Shown piece by piece: positions 45,625 to 55,205 of a stretch of DNA of 64,000 nt. Position 1 is the first letter of the stretch, and each line of letters begins with the position of its first letter. Position numbers and translations under genes: made by a program. The DNA lies in NCBI RefSeq assembly GCF_019931165.1, contig NZ_JAIOUP010000012.1, forward strand, positions 16,987-80,986, read 5' to 3'. Source of the DNA: Schnuerera sp. xch1 (GTDB taxonomy: Bacteria; Bacillota; Clostridia; Tissierellales; Tepidimicrobiaceae). Under the pieces are notes generated by a model that had not been told where the DNA came from, did not search any database, and saw only the letters and a list, made by a program, of their open reading frames with translations.

Positions 45625-47262
45625 ATGTATCAAGCATTGTATAGACAATATAGACCAAAAACTTTTGATGAAGTATTAGGTCAAGAGCATATCACAACAA
45701 CTCTAAAAAATCAAATAGTATCAGAAAATATTGGTCATGCTTATCTGTTTGCTGGAACGAAGGGAACCGGGAAGACTTCTACTGCAAAGATATTTTCAAG
45801 AGCAGTAAACTGCTTAAATCCAATAGATGGGAATCCTTGTAATGAGTGTGCAATATGTAAAGGCATATTAGATGAGTCTATGATGGACGTTATAGAAATG
45901 GATGCAGCTAGTAACAGAAAAATAGAGGATATTAGAGAAATAAGGGATAAGGTCATATATCCTCCTTCGAAGGCAAAGTATAAGATATATATTATTGACG
46001 AGGTTCATATGCTTACCAATCAGGCGTTCAATGCATTGTTAAAAACTCTAGAAGAGCCTCCTAAGCATTTAATATTCATATTAGCGACAACTGATTTACA
46101 GAAATTACCTCAAACTATCCTCTCGAGATGTCAAAGATTTGATTTCAAAAGAATTACATCTAAGGATATCATTATCAATATGAGGAAAATAACTTCTGAA
46201 TTAGATATAAAAGTAGATGAAAAGGTATTGCAGCTAATTGCTAGAAACTCTGACGGTGCAATGAGAGATGCCTTAAGTCTCTTGGAACAATGTATATCAT
46301 ATAAAAGCGAAGAATTAACTTATGTAGATGCATTAAATATCTTAGGAATAGCAAATACGGATCTAATATTTTCTATGGTTGATAATATAAAAAATAAAAA
46401 AATAGAAGATTCGTTATTAAAAGTAGATCAGATAATTCAAGAAGGAAAGGATATAAATCAGTTTATAAAGGATTTGATATACCATTTTAGGAACCTATTA
46501 ATTGTAAAGACTTCAAACAACTCAGTAGATATAATGGATATGGATGAAGAGACGATATCAAAGTATAAAAAGCAAAGTGAGGATATATCATTAGATTTTA
46601 TTTTAAAATCACTAGATATATTAAATAAAAGTGAGAATCAAGCGAAATGGGCAACTCAACCTAGAATAATACTTGAAATGACAATAATAAAACTGATAAA
46701 CTTAGAAGATCAGGCTAGTTTAGAAGATAGAATTAAAAAACTTGAAATGGCAATAGATAATGGTAAATTGCCAATTGCCAAACCAATATCAACAGCAAAT
46801 AAACCTAAAAATAAAGTAAGCAAAAAAATGCAACAGTCAAAACCGAAAGAACAGAAGTTAGAACAAGAAAAACAAAAAGAGATAGAACCAGTAGAAATAG
46901 TTGATGATGGGAAAGAGCTTCCTTTTGAAAATATAAAAGTTCATTGGGATACAATATTGAAAATAGTCAAAGAGAAAGATATAAAAACAAATGCTTTTTT
47001 GAGAGAAGGGAAGTTAGTATCATTTTCAAATAATAACCTTGTATTAGGTTATAATGATGGATTTGGCTTTCATAAAGAAGCCATGGAAAGACCACAGAAT
47101 AAGGAGCTTGTTGAGCAAATCGTATCATCTCATTTTAATAAAAATATTAAGCTCAAGTTTATTATGATAGATGGTAAAATGGAAGATGATACAGAAAAAA
47201 ATGAGGATAAAATCAAAGAAGTGATAGATTTCTTTGGTGAGGATATTGTAGAAATAGAATAA
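45625..47262 (+). CDS. dnaX: DNA polymerase III subunits gamma and tau
   Basis: 545 residues from ATG 45625 after GAGGATGG; the ATG at 45616 is inside that site. Walker A GTKGTGKTS near residue 42, a zinc module CLNPIDGNPCNECAIC near 64-79, Walker B IIDEVHML and an arginine sensor SRCQRF. A charged linker from about 390 leads to a tau-like C-terminus. It loads the sliding clamp. Conserved dnaX-ebfC-recR order. Confidence 0.97.
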   Translation: MYQALYRQYRPKTFDEVLGQEHITTTLKNQIVSENIGHAYLFAGTKGTGKTSTAKIFSRAVNCLNPIDGNPCNECAICKGILDESMMDVIEMDAASNRKIEDIREIRDKVIYPPSKAKYKIYIIDEVHMLTNQAFNALLKTLEEPPKHLIFILATTDLQKLPQTILSRCQRFDFKRITSKDIIINMRKITSELDIKVDEKVLQLIARNSDGAMRDALSLLEQCISYKSEELTYVDALNILGIANTDLIFSMVDNIKNKKIEDSLLKVDQIIQEGKDINQFIKDLIYHFRNLLIVKTSNNSVDIMDMDEETISKYKKQSEDISLDFILKSLDILNKSENQAKWATQPRIILEMTIIKLINLEDQASLEDRIKKLEMAIDNGKLPIAKPISTANKPKNKVSKKMQQSKPKEQKLEQEKQKEIEPVEIVDDGKELPFENIKVHWDTILKIVKEKDIKTNAFLREGKLVSFSNNNLVLGYNDGFGFHKEAMERPQNKELVEQIVSSHFNKNIKLKFIMIDGKMEDDTEKNEDKIKEVIDFFGEDIVEIE

Positions 47263-47283
47263 TAAATAGAAAGGAGAATTAAT

Positions 47284-47622
47284 ATGGGTAAAGGTAAATT
47301 CCCAGGAATGGGTGGTAATATGGGTAGTATGATGAAGCAGATGCAAAAGATGCAAAAAAAGATGGAGGAAATGCAGAAACAGTTGGAAGAAGCTGAAGTA
47401 GAAGCAAGTGCTGGTGGTGGAGCTGTAACCTGTAGGGTAAATGGTAAAAAGGAAATTCTGTCGATTAAAATAGATGAATCTGTAGTGGATCCTGAGGATG
47501 TAGAGATGTTAGAAGATTTGGTAATGGCAGCAATAAATGAAGCATTGAGAAATGCAGAGGAAATGATGACAAAAGAAATGAGCAAGTTAACAGGAGGTAT
47601 GAATATACCAGGATTGTCCTAG
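47284..47622 (+). CDS. ebfC: YbaB/EbfC family nucleoid protein
   Basis: 112 residues. N-terminal glycine/methionine-rich stretch ([28 protein letters not shown]) then the EbfC beta-sheet core [39 protein letters not shown] small DNA-binding dimer whose precise role is unknown. Lies between dnaX and recR with short gaps, the usual arrangement. Confidence 0.95.
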   Translation: MGKGKFPGMGGNMGSMMKQMQKMQKKMEEMQKQLEEAEVEASAGGGAVTCRVNGKKEILSIKIDESVVDPEDVEMLEDLVMAAINEALRNAEEMMTKEMSKLTGGMNIPGLS

Positions 47623-47639
47623 TAGAAAGGTTGATGTAG

Positions 47640-48239
47640 ATGGACTATTATGCATTACCTATTGCAAATCTAATTGAACAGTTTTCTAAACTTCCAGGTA
47701 TCGGAAGAAAAACTGCTCAACGGTTAGCTTTTTATGTTTTAGAAATGGATTTTGTAGAAGCTAAGAAGTTAGCTGTTTCAATTACAGAGGCAAAGGAGAA
47801 GATACATTATTGTGAAGTATGTTGTAACCTAACAGAAAATGAATTATGTAGTATATGTAGTGATGATAGGAGAGATAAATCTATAATATGTGTAGTAGAA
47901 GGTGCTAAGGATATAATAGCCATGGAAAAGACTAGAGAATACAAAGGATTATACCATGTGCTTCATGGAGTTATATCTCCTATGGAAAATATAGGACCAA
48001 ATGAGATAAAGGTAAAAGAACTTTTAAATAGATTAAATGACGGGGAAGTGCAAGAAGTAATATTAGCTACCAATCCCACTGTAGAAGGTGAAGCCACAGC
48101 CTTATATATTGCAAAACTATTAAAACCTTTAGGAATTAAAACCACACGAATAGCACATGGAATTCCAGTAGGTGGAGATTTGGAGTATTTTGATGAAGTA
48201 ACATTATCTAAGGCTATGGAAAATAGAAGAGAGTTATAG
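47640..48239 (+). CDS. recR: Recombination protein RecR
   Basis: 199 residues. N-terminal HhH region [17 protein letters not shown], zinc finger [16 protein letters not shown] near 56-71, a Toprim domain with VVEGAKD and [13 protein letters not shown], and Walker B-like region. With RecF/RecO it loads RecA at gaps. Last gene of the dnaX operon. Confidence 0.96.
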   Translation: MDYYALPIANLIEQFSKLPGIGRKTAQRLAFYVLEMDFVEAKKLAVSITEAKEKIHYCEVCCNLTENELCSICSDDRRDKSIICVVEGAKDIIAMEKTREYKGLYHVLHGVISPMENIGPNEIKVKELLNRLNDGEVQEVILATNPTVEGEATALYIAKLLKPLGIKTTRIAHGIPVGGDLEYFDEVTLSKAMENRREL

Positions 48240-48327
48240 ATGTTAGCGATGAATTGTCTACATCAAATAAACTTCTTTCATTTTGCAAATATCTGAAGTG
48301 AAGAAAATAAAGTACTATTAGAAAACA

Positions 48328-48371
48328 TGGTTTATTAGGGTTTAGGAAAGCCCTGTAGGCCATATTTTTTT
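48328..48371 (+). terminator. Candidate terminator after recR
   Basis: Imperfect hairpin: outer ATGG/CCAT and inner GGGTTT/AAA-CCC arms, followed by ATTTTTTTATTA. It lies 90 bases after recR. Confidence 0.45.
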
Positions 48372-48925
48372 ATTAGAAATTTTAGAGAGAAAAGGCATAG
48401 GGGATAAGGCTCAAGCCCAATAAACTCAATAGATTAAAAGGTTGAATAAAAAAGAAAATGGAGAGGAGAAATGGATAATATTTTCCTTAACTCTTCCCCC
48501 TAAACCTTTCTCCCTACAAGCACTTTATTTTCATTTTTTTGCCCCAAAAACTCCAAAATGTAAGTACTTTAGGAGGTCAGGTTCAAGGATTAAGGAATTA
48601 AATGGATAAATGGGAGAGAATAACAAGTGAGTATTTTCGAGGGTTTTAGGGGTGTCAGTGAAAGGACTTTATTTGAAAAAGGGAAGGAGTTTGTTTGGGT
48701 TACATATAGTTAGGATTAAGGATTTAGGGGTAAGGAAAGTAGGAAATAAAATAGGCAGGATATAGGGGTTAATTAGTTGTTGCAAAAAAATAAAGTTGTA
48801 TTATTTATAAGAGTGCAAAAAACAGGTTGTGGTAGGGATTAAGAGAGTGTTAAGTGAATTGAATAAAAAATAATAAAGTACAAGAAAGTAGATGATTTTA
48901 TAAACTATCTGGTGTAAAATAAAGG
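48372..48925. other. Gene-free purine-rich region
   Basis: No ORF of useful length or RNA gene is recognised. The plus strand is purine-rich with repeated runs such as TTAGGGG, AAGGATT and GGTAAGGAAAG, and a pyrimidine-rich block CTTCCCCCTAAACCTTTCTCCC near 48490-48516. It may be a decayed element; nothing can be assigned. Confidence 0.4.
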
Positions 48926-48931
48926 TATATG

Positions 48932-48958
48932 GTATACATTTGGTGGGATTTTGTATAC
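48932..48958 (+). promoter_or_regulatory. Paired GTATAC palindromes ahead of a methyltransferase gene
   Basis: GTATAC at 48932-48937 and 48953-48958 are 21 bases apart, two helical turns. TATACT (48954-48959) could also be a -10 element. A regulator cannot be named. Confidence 0.3.
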
Positions 48959-49019
48959 TTGTAAAATATTAAAGGGAGTTAACGATTGCTAGTGTTTCAC
49001 AACGAGGAGAGAGGCTTAT

Positions 49020-49775
49020 ATGGATAAAAAATATACTGAAGTTAACTCGAAGTGTATTGATAAATGGGTAGAAGAAGGCTGGGAATGGGGACAACCCATT
49101 AGTCATGAGGTTTTTGAAAAAGCAAGGTATAATGATTGGTTTGTGCTATTGACGCCTACAAAACCCGTGCCAAAAGATTGGTTTTGCGAAATGAAGAATG
49201 CTCAAATATTGGGCTTGGCATCTGGCGGTGGTCAGCAAATGCCTATATTTACAGCACTAGGTGCAAAGTGTACGATACTGGATTATTCAGAAAAGCAATT
49301 GTTTAAAGAAAAAGAGGTTGCAGAAAGAGAAAACTATGAGATTAAACTAGTGAAAGCAGACATGACAAATCCCTTTCCTTTTGAAGATGAATCTTTCGAC
49401 TTGATTTTTCATCCAGTTTCTAATTGCTATATCGAGGACGTTCTCCCCGTTTGGAAGGAATGTTACAGGGTATTGAAAAAAGGGGGAGTTTTATTGGCTG
49501 GATTGGATAATGGCATTAATTATGCTTTTGATGATGAAGAGAAAATGATAATCCACAAACTGCCATTTAATCCATTGAAGGATAAACAACTGTACGAAGA
49601 TTCAATAAAAAACGATTGGGGAATTCAGTTTTCACATACCATTGAAGAACAAATTGGAGAACAATTACAAGCAGGCTTTGTCCTTACAAATATATATCAA
49701 GATACAAACGGTGTAGGAAGACTTCATGAATTCAACGTCCCAACTTTTTATGCAACAAGGGCAATTAAAAAGTAA
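49020..49775 (+). CDS. Class I SAM-dependent methyltransferase
   Basis: 251 residues from ATG 49020 after GAGGAGAGAGG. Methyltransferase motif I is LGLASGGGQQMPIFTALG, with DYSEKQL following (motif II), ADMTNPFPF (motif III) and ESFDLIFHPVSNCYIEDV. The substrate is unknown; the WGQPISHEVFEKARYNDWFVLLTPTKPVP N-terminus is shared with a group of clostridial methyltransferases. First gene of an accessory cluster. Confidence 0.88.
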   Translation: MDKKYTEVNSKCIDKWVEEGWEWGQPISHEVFEKARYNDWFVLLTPTKPVPKDWFCEMKNAQILGLASGGGQQMPIFTALGAKCTILDYSEKQLFKEKEVAERENYEIKLVKADMTNPFPFEDESFDLIFHPVSNCYIEDVLPVWKECYRVLKKGGVLLAGLDNGINYAFDDEEKMIIHKLPFNPLKDKQLYEDSIKNDWGIQFSHTIEEQIGEQLQAGFVLTNIYQDTNGVGRLHEFNVPTFYATRAIKK

Positions 49776-49834
49776 TACAGTGTTAGGGAATGCCCATACT
49801 GGAAAGTTTGAATTTAGGCTATTGGTAGGTATTT

Positions 49835-50124
49835 ATGTTTATAGAGAAAATTATTGAAGAAATGAAAGAAGTCTTTAAAGAAATTCCCTTCGGAATAGAG
49901 CATACCCTTAAAGTATTGGAAAATGCAGAGTATATAATGAAGGGTGAAAATATCCAAGAACAAAAAGAATTGCTTAGAATTGTTGCTATACTTCATGATA
50001 TTGGTGCTGTTGAAGCACAAAGGAAATAAAGAAATGTATTGAGGAAAATTTTAAGACAAATACAGGAAGAGAATTGCATATAAACGCTTTATTTTATCTT
50101 AGAGAAGAATATGTGAACGGGTGA
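49835..50124 (+). pseudogene. HD-domain phosphohydrolase with frame-breaking internal deletion
   Basis: The first frame encodes 64 residues up to TAA 50029, ending LLRIVAILHDIGAVEAQRK with the HD motif. The next frame continues at once with KEIKKCIEENFKTNTGRELHIN (from 50020 to TGA 50124), which looks like the C-terminal part of the same family. The middle part, where further metal ligands would lie, is missing. So it is a remnant, not a programmed frameshift. Flanked by two methyltransferases. Confidence 0.7.
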
Positions 50125-50129
50125 TTATA

Positions 50130-50864
50130 ATGAAACAAAATAAATACGATGATGATGTCTTCTTCGATAAATATAGAAATATGAGCCGTTCAAAAAATGG
50201 TCTTGAAGGTGTAGGGGAGTGGCATGAACTAAAAAATATGTTACCTGATTTTAGAAATAAAAGGGTTTTAGATTTAGGCTGCGGATTTGGGTGGCATTGT
50301 CGCTATGCTGTAGAGAACGGTGCAAAGTCAGTAATTGGAATTGATATTTCACAAAAGATGTTAAGTGAAGCAAAAAGTAAAACGAAATATGAGAATATCG
50401 AGTATATCTGTATACCAATAGAGGATATAGATTTTCCTGATAATTCGTTTGAAGTTGTCATCAGTTCTTTGGCTCTTCATTATATTCAAGCATTCGAAGA
50501 TATTATAAATAAAATATATAAATGCCTTTCAAAGGATGGAGATTTTGTATTTTCTGTAGAACATCCAATTTTTACTGCCCAAGGTCCCCAGGATTGGTAT
50601 TATGATGATAAGGGCAATATCCTGCATTGGCCAGTTGACTATTATTTTACAGAAGGTATTCGTAATGCTAAATTTTTAGGTGAGGAAATTATAAAATATC
50701 ACAGGACACTTACTACATATTTAAACAGTCTCATAAAAATAGGATTTGAAATAATAGGGATTGTTGAACCAGAGTCTGCAGAAAATATACTTAATACAGT
50801 ACCCGGAATGTTGGATGAACTGCGCCGACCAATGATACTGCTTATGTCTGCGAGAAAGAAGTGA
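50130..50864 (+). CDS. Class I SAM-dependent methyltransferase
   Basis: 244 residues from ATG 50130; a GTG 9 bases earlier is within the ribosome site. Motif I VLDLGCGFGWHCRYA, then GIDISQKML, and the motif III/IV segment FPDNSFEVVISSLALHYI; it has the methyltransferase-25 profile and a long C-terminal region for substrate. The substrate is unknown. Lies 8 bases after the HD remnant and 35 bases before a nucleotidyltransferase, an arrangement seen in resistance-like or small-molecule modifying clusters. Confidence 0.88.
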   Translation: MKQNKYDDDVFFDKYRNMSRSKNGLEGVGEWHELKNMLPDFRNKRVLDLGCGFGWHCRYAVENGAKSVIGIDISQKMLSEAKSKTKYENIEYICIPIEDIDFPDNSFEVVISSLALHYIQAFEDIINKIYKCLSKDGDFVFSVEHPIFTAQGPQDWYYDDKGNILHWPVDYYFTEGIRNAKFLGEEIIKYHRTLTTYLNSLIKIGFEIIGIVEPESAENILNTVPGMLDELRRPMILLMSARKK

Positions 50865-50898
50865 TATCTGAATGAAATGAAGATGGAGGTGAACTGCT

Positions 50899-51747
50899 AT
50901 GATGGTAGAAAATATTTTGAATCAAATCAGCTGCGAATTGGAAGACATACCAGGTATTATAGGTATAGTTTTAGGAGGTTCAAGAGCAAGAGATACTCAT
51001 CATGAAAAATCTGACATAGATATTGGAATATATTATGATGAGAATTTAGGTTTCGATATTAGTAAAGTAAGTCGAATAGCAACAAAATTAGATGATGAAC
51101 ATAGAGAAAACTTAGTTACATCTTTAGGAGAATGGGGTTCTTGGATTAATGGTGGGGCTTGGATTGTAGTTCAAGGATATCATGTTGATTTAATATTTCG
51201 CGATATAAAAAGGGTATCACAGGTTATAGATGATTGTTTAGAAGGAAAAGTTTCTACTCATTATCATACAGGACACCCTCATGCATATCTTAATGTAATG
51301 TATATGGGTGAAATTTCTGTATGTAAAATATTAGTTGACCCGAAAGGTATAATTTTAGAATTAAAATCTAAGACCATCCCATATCCTAAAACTTTAAAGA
51401 ATGCAATAGTTGGATATTTTATGTTTGAAGCTTCCTTCTCCTCAATGTTTGCTGATGATAATGTTAATAAGGATGATGCTTATTATGTATGCGGACATTG
51501 TTTCAGAAGTATTTCTTGTTTAAATCAAGTCCTGTTTGCTTTGAATGGAGAATATTGTATTAATGAAAAAAAGGCTGTTAGAATGATTGATGGCTTTAGT
51601 ATAAAACCAAGGGATTATAAGAAAAGAATAGATAAGATTATTACATTACTTTCCTCTGATAAAGATAGCACAAGAGAAGGAGTAAATATGCTTAAAGAGC
51701 TTGTTTCTGAAACAAAAATGCTACTCGATATGAGAGAAAAATATTAA
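50899..51747 (+). CDS. Nucleotidyltransferase-fold protein (DUF4037-like)
   Basis: 282 residues from ATG 50899 after GGAGGTGAA. The Pol-beta/MNT motif GGSRARDTHHEKSDIDIGIYYD near residue 29 has the GS and DxD of active nucleotidyltransferases, with a third acid in GYHVDLIF; the rest is helical with YYVCGHCFRSISCLNQV. This resembles the antibiotic or small-molecule nucleotidyltransferase superfamily. The substrate is unknown. Last gene of the accessory cluster. Confidence 0.8.
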   Translation: MMVENILNQISCELEDIPGIIGIVLGGSRARDTHHEKSDIDIGIYYDENLGFDISKVSRIATKLDDEHRENLVTSLGEWGSWINGGAWIVVQGYHVDLIFRDIKRVSQVIDDCLEGKVSTHYHTGHPHAYLNVMYMGEISVCKILVDPKGIILELKSKTIPYPKTLKNAIVGYFMFEASFSSMFADDNVNKDDAYYVCGHCFRSISCLNQVLFALNGEYCINEKKAVRMIDGFSIKPRDYKKRIDKIITLLSSDKDSTREGVNMLKELVSETKMLLDMREKY

Positions 51748-51943
51748 AGAAAAATAGAATAGTTAAGTAATTTATCAGATTCTTTCCGAGAAAGCCTTAC
51801 CTATAAATGAAGTGAATGGATGGAAAAGATGTTAATATGGTGAGTTTTTATGATATACTAAAATAAATAGTTGATAATGGAAAAATACGAAATTAATATG
51901 CTAATGTAGATAAGGAAGGCTCTCATAAGAAAGGGGAGATAAT

Positions 51944-52696
51944 ATGGAGGCAGTTTCGTTATATAGTAAAGATTATGAAGTAGATGTTAATCATATTGAC
52001 TTCAAAGGAAAACTAAAACTAAGCTCTTTATTTCAATTCTTTCAGGACATTGCAGGCTTACATGCGGAGAACCTTGGGATGGGATTGAATACATTACAAG
52101 AGAAGTATGGGGTCTTGTGGGTATTAGTTAGAATGAGAGTTGACATTGTTAGATATCCTTTATGGAAAGAGAAAATTATTATAGACACTTGGCCTCAAGA
52201 ACCTAATAAAGTAGAATTTATGAGAGATTTTATGGTAAAAGATTCTCAAGGGAATATATTAGCTAAAGCTGTTTCAACTTGGGTTATTATCGATATAAAA
52301 ACCAGGAGATTAGAGAAAACAAAGGCAATCTATAATGGATATCCATCAATAGTAAATAAGAGAGCAATAGATTGTAAATTGGGGAAACTTAAACCAAAAG
52401 GAAAACTAGGCATGGTATATAAAAGAACAGTAAGATATAGTGATATAGATGTTAATGAACATTTAAATAATTCAAGATATGTTGATTTTATAATGGATTG
52501 TTTTAGTTTACATGAACATAAAAGACATAGTATCAAATCGATTGAGGTGAACTATAGTAATGAAGCTTCACCTGGAGACACAATAACTCTTTATAAAGAT
52601 ATGTCAGAAATTGATTCAAATTTAATATATATTGAAGGTGTTAATGAAAATAATAAGTTAAATTTCAAATCTCAAGTAAAGATTGAATTAATATAA
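51944..52696 (+). CDS. Acyl-ACP thioesterase
   Basis: 250 residues. Two tandem hot-dog domains: the first with YSKDYEVDVNHIDFKGKLK and FFQDIAGLHAENLG, the second with RYSDIDVNEHLNNSRYVDFI, which carries the catalytic N/H-type residues of the FatA family. It releases fatty acids from acyl carrier protein. A short intergenic gap separates it from the threonine aldolase gene, probably the same unit. Confidence 0.93.
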   Translation: MEAVSLYSKDYEVDVNHIDFKGKLKLSSLFQFFQDIAGLHAENLGMGLNTLQEKYGVLWVLVRMRVDIVRYPLWKEKIIIDTWPQEPNKVEFMRDFMVKDSQGNILAKAVSTWVIIDIKTRRLEKTKAIYNGYPSIVNKRAIDCKLGKLKPKGKLGMVYKRTVRYSDIDVNEHLNNSRYVDFIMDCFSLHEHKRHSIKSIEVNYSNEASPGDTITLYKDMSEIDSNLIYIEGVNENNKLNFKSQVKIELI

Positions 52697-52716
52697 AACT
52701 GAAGGAGGGAACATTT

Positions 52717-53739
52717 TTGAAATATATAGACTTGAGAAGTGATACTGTAACCCAACCAACAGATGAAATGAGACAGGCTATGCATGATGCAGAAGTTGGG
52801 GATGATGTATATGAAGATGATCCCACAATAAACAGATTAGAAGAATTAGCTGCAAAAGAAGTAGGAAAAGAGGCAGCATTATTTGTGGTTTCAGGGACTA
52901 TGGGGAATCAAATTGCAATTATGTCTCATACTAAAATGGGAGATGAGATTATAGTTGGTTCAAATAGCCACATAGTTCAAAACGAGGTAGGTGCTGCAGC
53001 AAGACTTTCAGGGGTAAGCTATGCAATAGTGGATAATCCGGATACAAAGATTTATAAAGAAGATGTTCTAAGCAAAATTAGAACAGAAAATGTACATTAT
53101 CCTGATACAGGATTATTGTGTTTAGAAAATGCATTGGCAAATGGTACTGTAGTTTCATTGGAGGAAATGAAGGAATTATACCAAACGGCACATAAAAACA
53201 ATATCCCTGTTCATCTCGATGGAGCGAGATTATTCAATGCAGCTACATATTTAAATGTTCCTGCAAAGAAAATCGCCCAATATACTGATTCAGTAACATT
53301 TTGTATATCAAAAGGATTATCTTCACCAGTTGGGTCTCTTTTATGTGGTTCAAAAGAATTCATTAAAAAAGCAAGAAGGATGAGAAAGCTATTAGGTGGA
53401 GGGTTGAGACAAGCAGGGGTTTTAGCATCTTGTGGAATTATATCCATAGAAAAGATGGTAGATAGACTTCAAGGAGACCATGACAATGCCAAATACTTAG
53501 CTACTAAGTTAAACAAGATTAAAGGATTTTCAGTAGATATGGATAGGGTCCAAATAAATATGGTATTTTGTAAAGTAAATAGAGAAGACTTCGATTTTCA
53601 AGAATTTGCTGAAAAGCTATTAGAAAAAGGAATAAAAACTAACTCTGGCGAAGGAAATACAATACGATTTGTAACCAATAAAGATGTTAGTAAAGAAGAT
53701 ATAGATTATGTAGTAGAATGTATAAGGGAAATAATATAG
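52717..53739 (+). CDS. ltaE: Low-specificity L-threonine aldolase
   Basis: 340 residues from TTG 52717 after GGAGGGA. Fold-type I PLP enzyme beginning YIDLRSDTVTQPTDEMRQAM and AEVGDDVYEDDPT, with the Schiff-base lysine in TFCISKGLSSPVGS near residue 195. It splits threonine (and other beta-hydroxy amino acids) to glycine and acetaldehyde, a fermentation step. Normal length. Confidence 0.95.
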   Translation: MKYIDLRSDTVTQPTDEMRQAMHDAEVGDDVYEDDPTINRLEELAAKEVGKEAALFVVSGTMGNQIAIMSHTKMGDEIIVGSNSHIVQNEVGAAARLSGVSYAIVDNPDTKIYKEDVLSKIRTENVHYPDTGLLCLENALANGTVVSLEEMKELYQTAHKNNIPVHLDGARLFNAATYLNVPAKKIAQYTDSVTFCISKGLSSPVGSLLCGSKEFIKKARRMRKLLGGGLRQAGVLASCGIISIEKMVDRLQGDHDNAKYLATKLNKIKGFSVDMDRVQINMVFCKVNREDFDFQEFAEKLLEKGIKTNSGEGNTIRFVTNKDVSKEDIDYVVECIREII

Positions 53740-53858
53740 AAGCTATATCATCACATTTTCAATTTTTATTATAAATATTATATTCAGTTAATTTTGATAT
53801 AATATTTGACTTGTAAAAAGAATTATGTTACCATTACCTAGTAAAAGAATTAGTAAAT
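53740..53858. other. Leader region before the c-di-AMP riboswitch
   Basis: AT-rich stretch with TTGATATAATATTTGAC near 53795, containing TATAAT-like elements that could start the riboswitch transcript. No gene. Confidence 0.4.
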
Positions 53859-53991
53859 AATTATTTGCTCAATTTCCCAAAAGGAAACTGGGGGAACCAA
53901 TTTGTTGGGGTGAATCGCTTATATATAAGTGTAGGGTAGTTTCAAATCCGAATCCGTCAGCTAACCTCAGAAGCGTGTGAAACAAATAATT
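53859..53991 (+). promoter_or_regulatory. ydaO-type c-di-AMP riboswitch
   Basis: The conserved blocks GGGGTGAATCGC, AGGGTAG and AATCCGTCAGCTAACCTCAGAAGCGT match the ydaO/yuaA aptamer, closed by AATTATTTG/CAAATAATT (P1). It binds c-di-AMP and normally turns downstream osmolyte or potassium transporter genes off. A terminator follows at 54072 and ehuBCDA starts at 54289. Confidence 0.9.
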
Positions 53992-54071
53992 AATTAAAAT
54001 TATTTTAATTTGCGTGTTGAATATTTTATTTATTGTAAAATATAGGTAGAATATAGATGCTTAATTCCTTT

Positions 54072-54101
54072 GGGACTTTATCAAAAGTCCCTTTTTAGTT
54101 T
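54072..54101 (+). terminator. Riboswitch-controlled terminator
   Basis: GGGACTTT pairs with AAAGTCCC around ATCA, followed by TTTTTAGTTTTTT. The conditional terminator of the c-di-AMP switch. Confidence 0.8.
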
Positions 54102-54288
54102 TTTGTAAGTAATTATAGGTTCCTATTAGAAACTATATATACAAAGAATAAGAATAACCATTACTTGGGAAGACTAGGTTTCAAAGAGAAAACTATAATT
54201 TCTACCTATACAATTATTATCTTATTAAGATGATGGTATGGAAAAGTTGTACAATACCTATATTAAATAAGGAGGAAAATAAATAAGA

Positions 54289-55176
54289 ATGATAAAAATT
54301 AAATTGAAAAAATCTAAAATTTTATTAATAACGATATTAGTAATAAGTCTATTTACGTTGTCATCATGTGGGAACTTAGGGGCAAGTGATGAAAGTACAT
54401 TGGAAAAAGCTAAAAGACAAGGCTACGTAACTGTAGGTTTTGCAAATGAAAAACCTTATGCTTATCAAACAGCTGACGGAGAGTTGACTGGCGAATCAGT
54501 TGAAGTTGCGAGAGCTGTCCTAAAAAACTTAGGAATAGAAGAAATGCGTGGTGAACTTACTGAGTTTGGATCATTAGTACCAGGTTTACAGGCAAAAAGA
54601 TTTGACATGATTACAGCAGGAATGTATATAAAACCCGATAGGGCAAAACAGGTAGCTTTTGCAAATCCTGAATATTCAGTAGGGGTTGCCTTAGGAGTTA
54701 AGAAGGGAAATCCTTTAGGGTTAAATAGCTATGAAGATATCGCTAATCATGATACAGCTACAATTGCTGTACCTGGAGGAGCCATCGAGTATAAATATCT
54801 GATAGAATCAGGTGTGGAAGAAGAGCGTATCACTACGGTACCAGATATGCCTTCAGCTTTATCAGCATTACAGTCGGGCCGTGTAGATGCAATAACTGCG
54901 ACAGGACCATCATTACAATCAACTCTTGATACTGCAGATGATCCGAATATTGAACGTGTTGAGAATTTTACACCACCAGTAATTGATGGTGAAAGTATTA
55001 AAGATTATGGTGCAACTGCATTTCGTCATGAAGACCAGGATTTTGTAGAGGCTTTTAATAAAGAATTACAAAAACTTAAAGATTCAGGAGAACTGTTAGA
55101 AATAATAAAAGAATTTGGATTTACTGAAGATGAGCTTCCTGGAGATGTGACAACTGAAGAGATATTAAACAGATAG
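54289..55176 (+). CDS. ehuB: Ectoine-type ABC transporter substrate-binding protein
   Basis: 295 residues. Lipoprotein signal with the lipobox ending TLSSC near residue 27, then a type II solute-binding fold: VTVGFANEKPYAYQTADGELTGESVEVARAV, FGSLVPGLQAKRFDMITAGMYI and RPDR-like PDRAKQVAFANPEY. This pattern matches EhuB, which binds ectoine and hydroxyectoine. First gene of ehuBCDA and controlled by the upstream c-di-AMP switch. Glutamine-type binding cannot be excluded. Confidence 0.88.
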   Translation: MIKIKLKKSKILLITILVISLFTLSSCGNLGASDESTLEKAKRQGYVTVGFANEKPYAYQTADGELTGESVEVARAVLKNLGIEEMRGELTEFGSLVPGLQAKRFDMITAGMYIKPDRAKQVAFANPEYSVGVALGVKKGNPLGLNSYEDIANHDTATIAVPGGAIEYKYLIESGVEEERITTVPDMPSALSALQSGRVDAITATGPSLQSTLDTADDPNIERVENFTPPVIDGESIKDYGATAFRHEDQDFVEAFNKELQKLKDSGELLEIIKEFGFTEDELPGDVTTEEILNR

Positions 55177-55205
55177 AAAATTGTTAACGAAAGGAAGTGT
55201 AATGA

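Noticed and set aside
47130..47585. 151-residue minus-strand frame opposite dnaX end and ebfC
   Set aside because: It mirrors genes with sound identity and has biased composition without motifs.
50020..50124. Programmed frameshift in the HD-domain gene
   Set aside because: No slippery sequence is evident and the missing middle segment points to a deletion.
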